NCBI GenBank assembly: GCA_002685455.1
Contig: NYXF01000065.1
Span: forward strand, 11,006-18,978
DNA: 7,973 bases
Source of the DNA: Porticoccus sp.
GTDB taxonomy: Bacteria; Pseudomonadota; Gammaproteobacteria; Pseudomonadales; Porticoccaceae
Direction of reading: 5' to 3'
Part shown: positions 6,983-7,973 of the stretch, one piece after another
Layout: every line of letters starts with the position of its first letter
Position numbering within the stretch: position 1 is the stretch's first letter
Notes under the pieces: generated by a model
The model's database searches: none
The model's input: the letters and a program-made list of their open reading frames with translations, nothing else
What the model was told of the DNA's origin: nothing
Position numbers and translations under genes: made by a program

Positions 6983-7647
6983 TATGCAACTTCTCCTTTA
7001 GGCGTATTAGCAGCCATCTTGAAATCTGGTGCCTCAACTTGTGATTTTTTCCAAGCCCTTAATCCCCATATGAATAGACCAATTAAGAAAAAGGCGCTAG
7101 GTGGTAAAAGCAACATACCATTTGGTACGTACCAACCGCCATTTGTTGCTATTGGTAAAACTTCGTAACCATAGAGTGTTCCAGATCCAAAAAGTTCACG
7201 AACAAATGCAAGAGCCAATAGGATCACACTGTAACCTAAGCCATTGCCAATGCCGTCAAGAAAACTGTCTACAGGTGGATTTTTCATCGCAAATCCCTCG
7301 GCACGACCCATCACGATACAATTTGTGATAATCAAACCCACGAACACTGAAAGTTGCTTGCTAATATCATAAGCAACAGCCTTTAAAACTTGATCAACAA
7401 GGATAACAACTGAGGCTATAATGGTCATTTGAACTATTATTCTTATGCTTCCTGGAATTTGATTTCTTATTAGCGAAACTAACATGCTCGAGACAGCGGC
7501 AACTACTGTTAAACAAATACACATTACAGAGGTTACCTTTAAATTTGATGTGACTGCTAGAGCGGAGCATATTCCTAATATCTGAAGTGCTATTGGATTC
7601 TCGTTAAAAACTGGTCTCAAGAGTATTTCACTCATTTTGTTAGCCAT
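6982..7647 (-). CDS. nqrD: Na+-translocating NADH:quinone reductase subunit D
   Basis: NqrD (221 residues) is the membrane partner of NqrE and is homologous to RnfE-type subunits. It has about six hydrophobic helices. Conserved features are [17 protein letters not shown] with Cys27, and [13 protein letters not shown] with Cys110, the two cysteines expected to bind the iron centre shared with Nqr[13 protein letters not shown] (about 167-178) is also typical of NqrD. That the family is Nqr rather than Rnf is confirmed by the neighbouring nqrF, nqrM and apbE. ATG at 7647 lies 2 bp after the nqrC stop, with a strong AGGAGAGG site inside the end of nqrC. The stop overlaps the nqrE start by one base. 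Confidence 0.97.
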   Translation of the reverse strand: MANKMSEILLRPVFNENPIALQILGICSALAVTSNLKVTSVMCICLTVVAAVSSMLVSLIRNQIPGSIRIIVQMTIIASVVILVDQVLKAVAYDISKQLSVFVGLIITNCIVMGRAEGFAMKNPPVDSFLDGIGNGLGYSVILLALAFVRELFGSGTLYGYEVLPIATNGGWYVPNGMLLLPPSAFFLIGLFIWGLRAWKKSQVEAPDFKMAANTPKGEVA

Positions 7648-7649
7648 AA

Positions 7650-7973
7650 TTAAGCCTCTCCTGCCCGCAAATTTTCCAAAAATGGAGCAAATCCATTATC
7701 ACCCATCCAAAATTTTATAAGATTATCTACACCCTTGCTAGTGATGGTTGCTCCAGATAAACCATCTATTTCATGTACTGACTGAGCCCTACTAAGATCA
7801 ACTTTTCCCTTGACTACAGTTAGGGCTTGCTTATTGCTGGTATCGTAACTTTTCTTTCCTATCCATTGCGATTTCCAGGTTGGATTATCTACCTCGCCGC
7901 CTAAACCAGGTGTCTCTGCATGCTCATAAAAACCCAGGCCTGCAACTGTATTTAAATCAGATTCAAGTGCAAC
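7650..7973 (-). CDS. nqrC: Na+-translocating NADH:quinone reductase subunit C, C-terminal 107 residues (cut by window edge)
   Basis: This is the 3' part of nqrC, readable in one frame from the window edge to TAA at 7652-7650. NqrC carries a covalently bound FMN on its periplasmic domain and relays electrons within Na+-NQR. Visible are [20 protein letters not shown], typical of the FMN-binding domain, and [13 protein letters not shown], the flavinylation motif. The last threonine of SGATIT (fragment residue 78, codon 7742-7740) is the expected FMN attachment site modified by ApbE. The fragment ends [10 protein letters not shown]. The N-terminal membrane helix and the gene start lie beyond 7973, as should nqrB and nqrA. 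nqrD follows 2 bp downstream. Confidence 0.96.
   Translation of the reverse strand, partial: VALESDLNTVAGLGFYEHAETPGLGGEVDNPTWKSQWIGKKSYDTSNKQALTVVKGKVDLSRAQSVHEIDGLSGATITSKGVDNLIKFWMGDNGFAPFLENLRAGEA

Overview
The window looks like chromosomal DNA of an A+T-rich gammaproteobacterium. The gene order dnaQ-rnhA-methyltransferase / gloB-mltD is a classic gammaproteobacterial neighbourhood. It is joined to the 3' half of a Na+-translocating NADH:quinone reductase (Na+-NQR) operon. Low G+C, short intergenic gaps, overlapping genes and a sodium-pumping respiratory complex fit a small-genome marine lineage (something like SAR86 is a guess, not a result). I see no mobile element, CRISPR array, tRNA, rRNA, prophage or foreign-looking island. 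Every substantial gene belongs to a recognisable family.

Left block (1-3745). On the minus strand, reading leftward from a divergent intergenic region at 1457-1573, lie a YafS-like SAM-dependent methyltransferase, rnhA (RNase HI, TTG start overlapping the methyltransferase stop by 4 nt) and the start of dnaQ (proofreading subunit of DNA polymerase III), cut by the window edge. On the plus strand, from the same divergent region, lie gloB (glyoxalase II) and mltD (membrane-bound lytic murein transglycosylase with two LysM domains).

Right block (3831-7973). This is a single minus-strand operon read from right to left: nqrC (3' part only), nqrD, nqrE, nqrF, apbE, nqrM. NqrC-F are subunits of the sodium pump. 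ApbE is the flavin transferase that attaches FMN to NqrB and NqrC, and NqrM is the small maturation factor for the NqrD/NqrE metal centre. nqrA, nqrB and the 5' part of nqrC should lie just beyond 7973. mltD and nqrM converge across an 85-bp gap.

The most unusual signal is a well-formed intrinsic terminator (GC-rich stem plus nine T) after nqrF. It lies inside the beginning of the apbE reading frame rather than in a gap. The only plausible ATG for apbE is upstream of the hairpin and the lipoprotein signal sequence is downstream of it, so apbE appears to be translated through a terminator. This could hold maturation-factor expression below that of the structural subunits. Otherwise the window is ordinary core genome.
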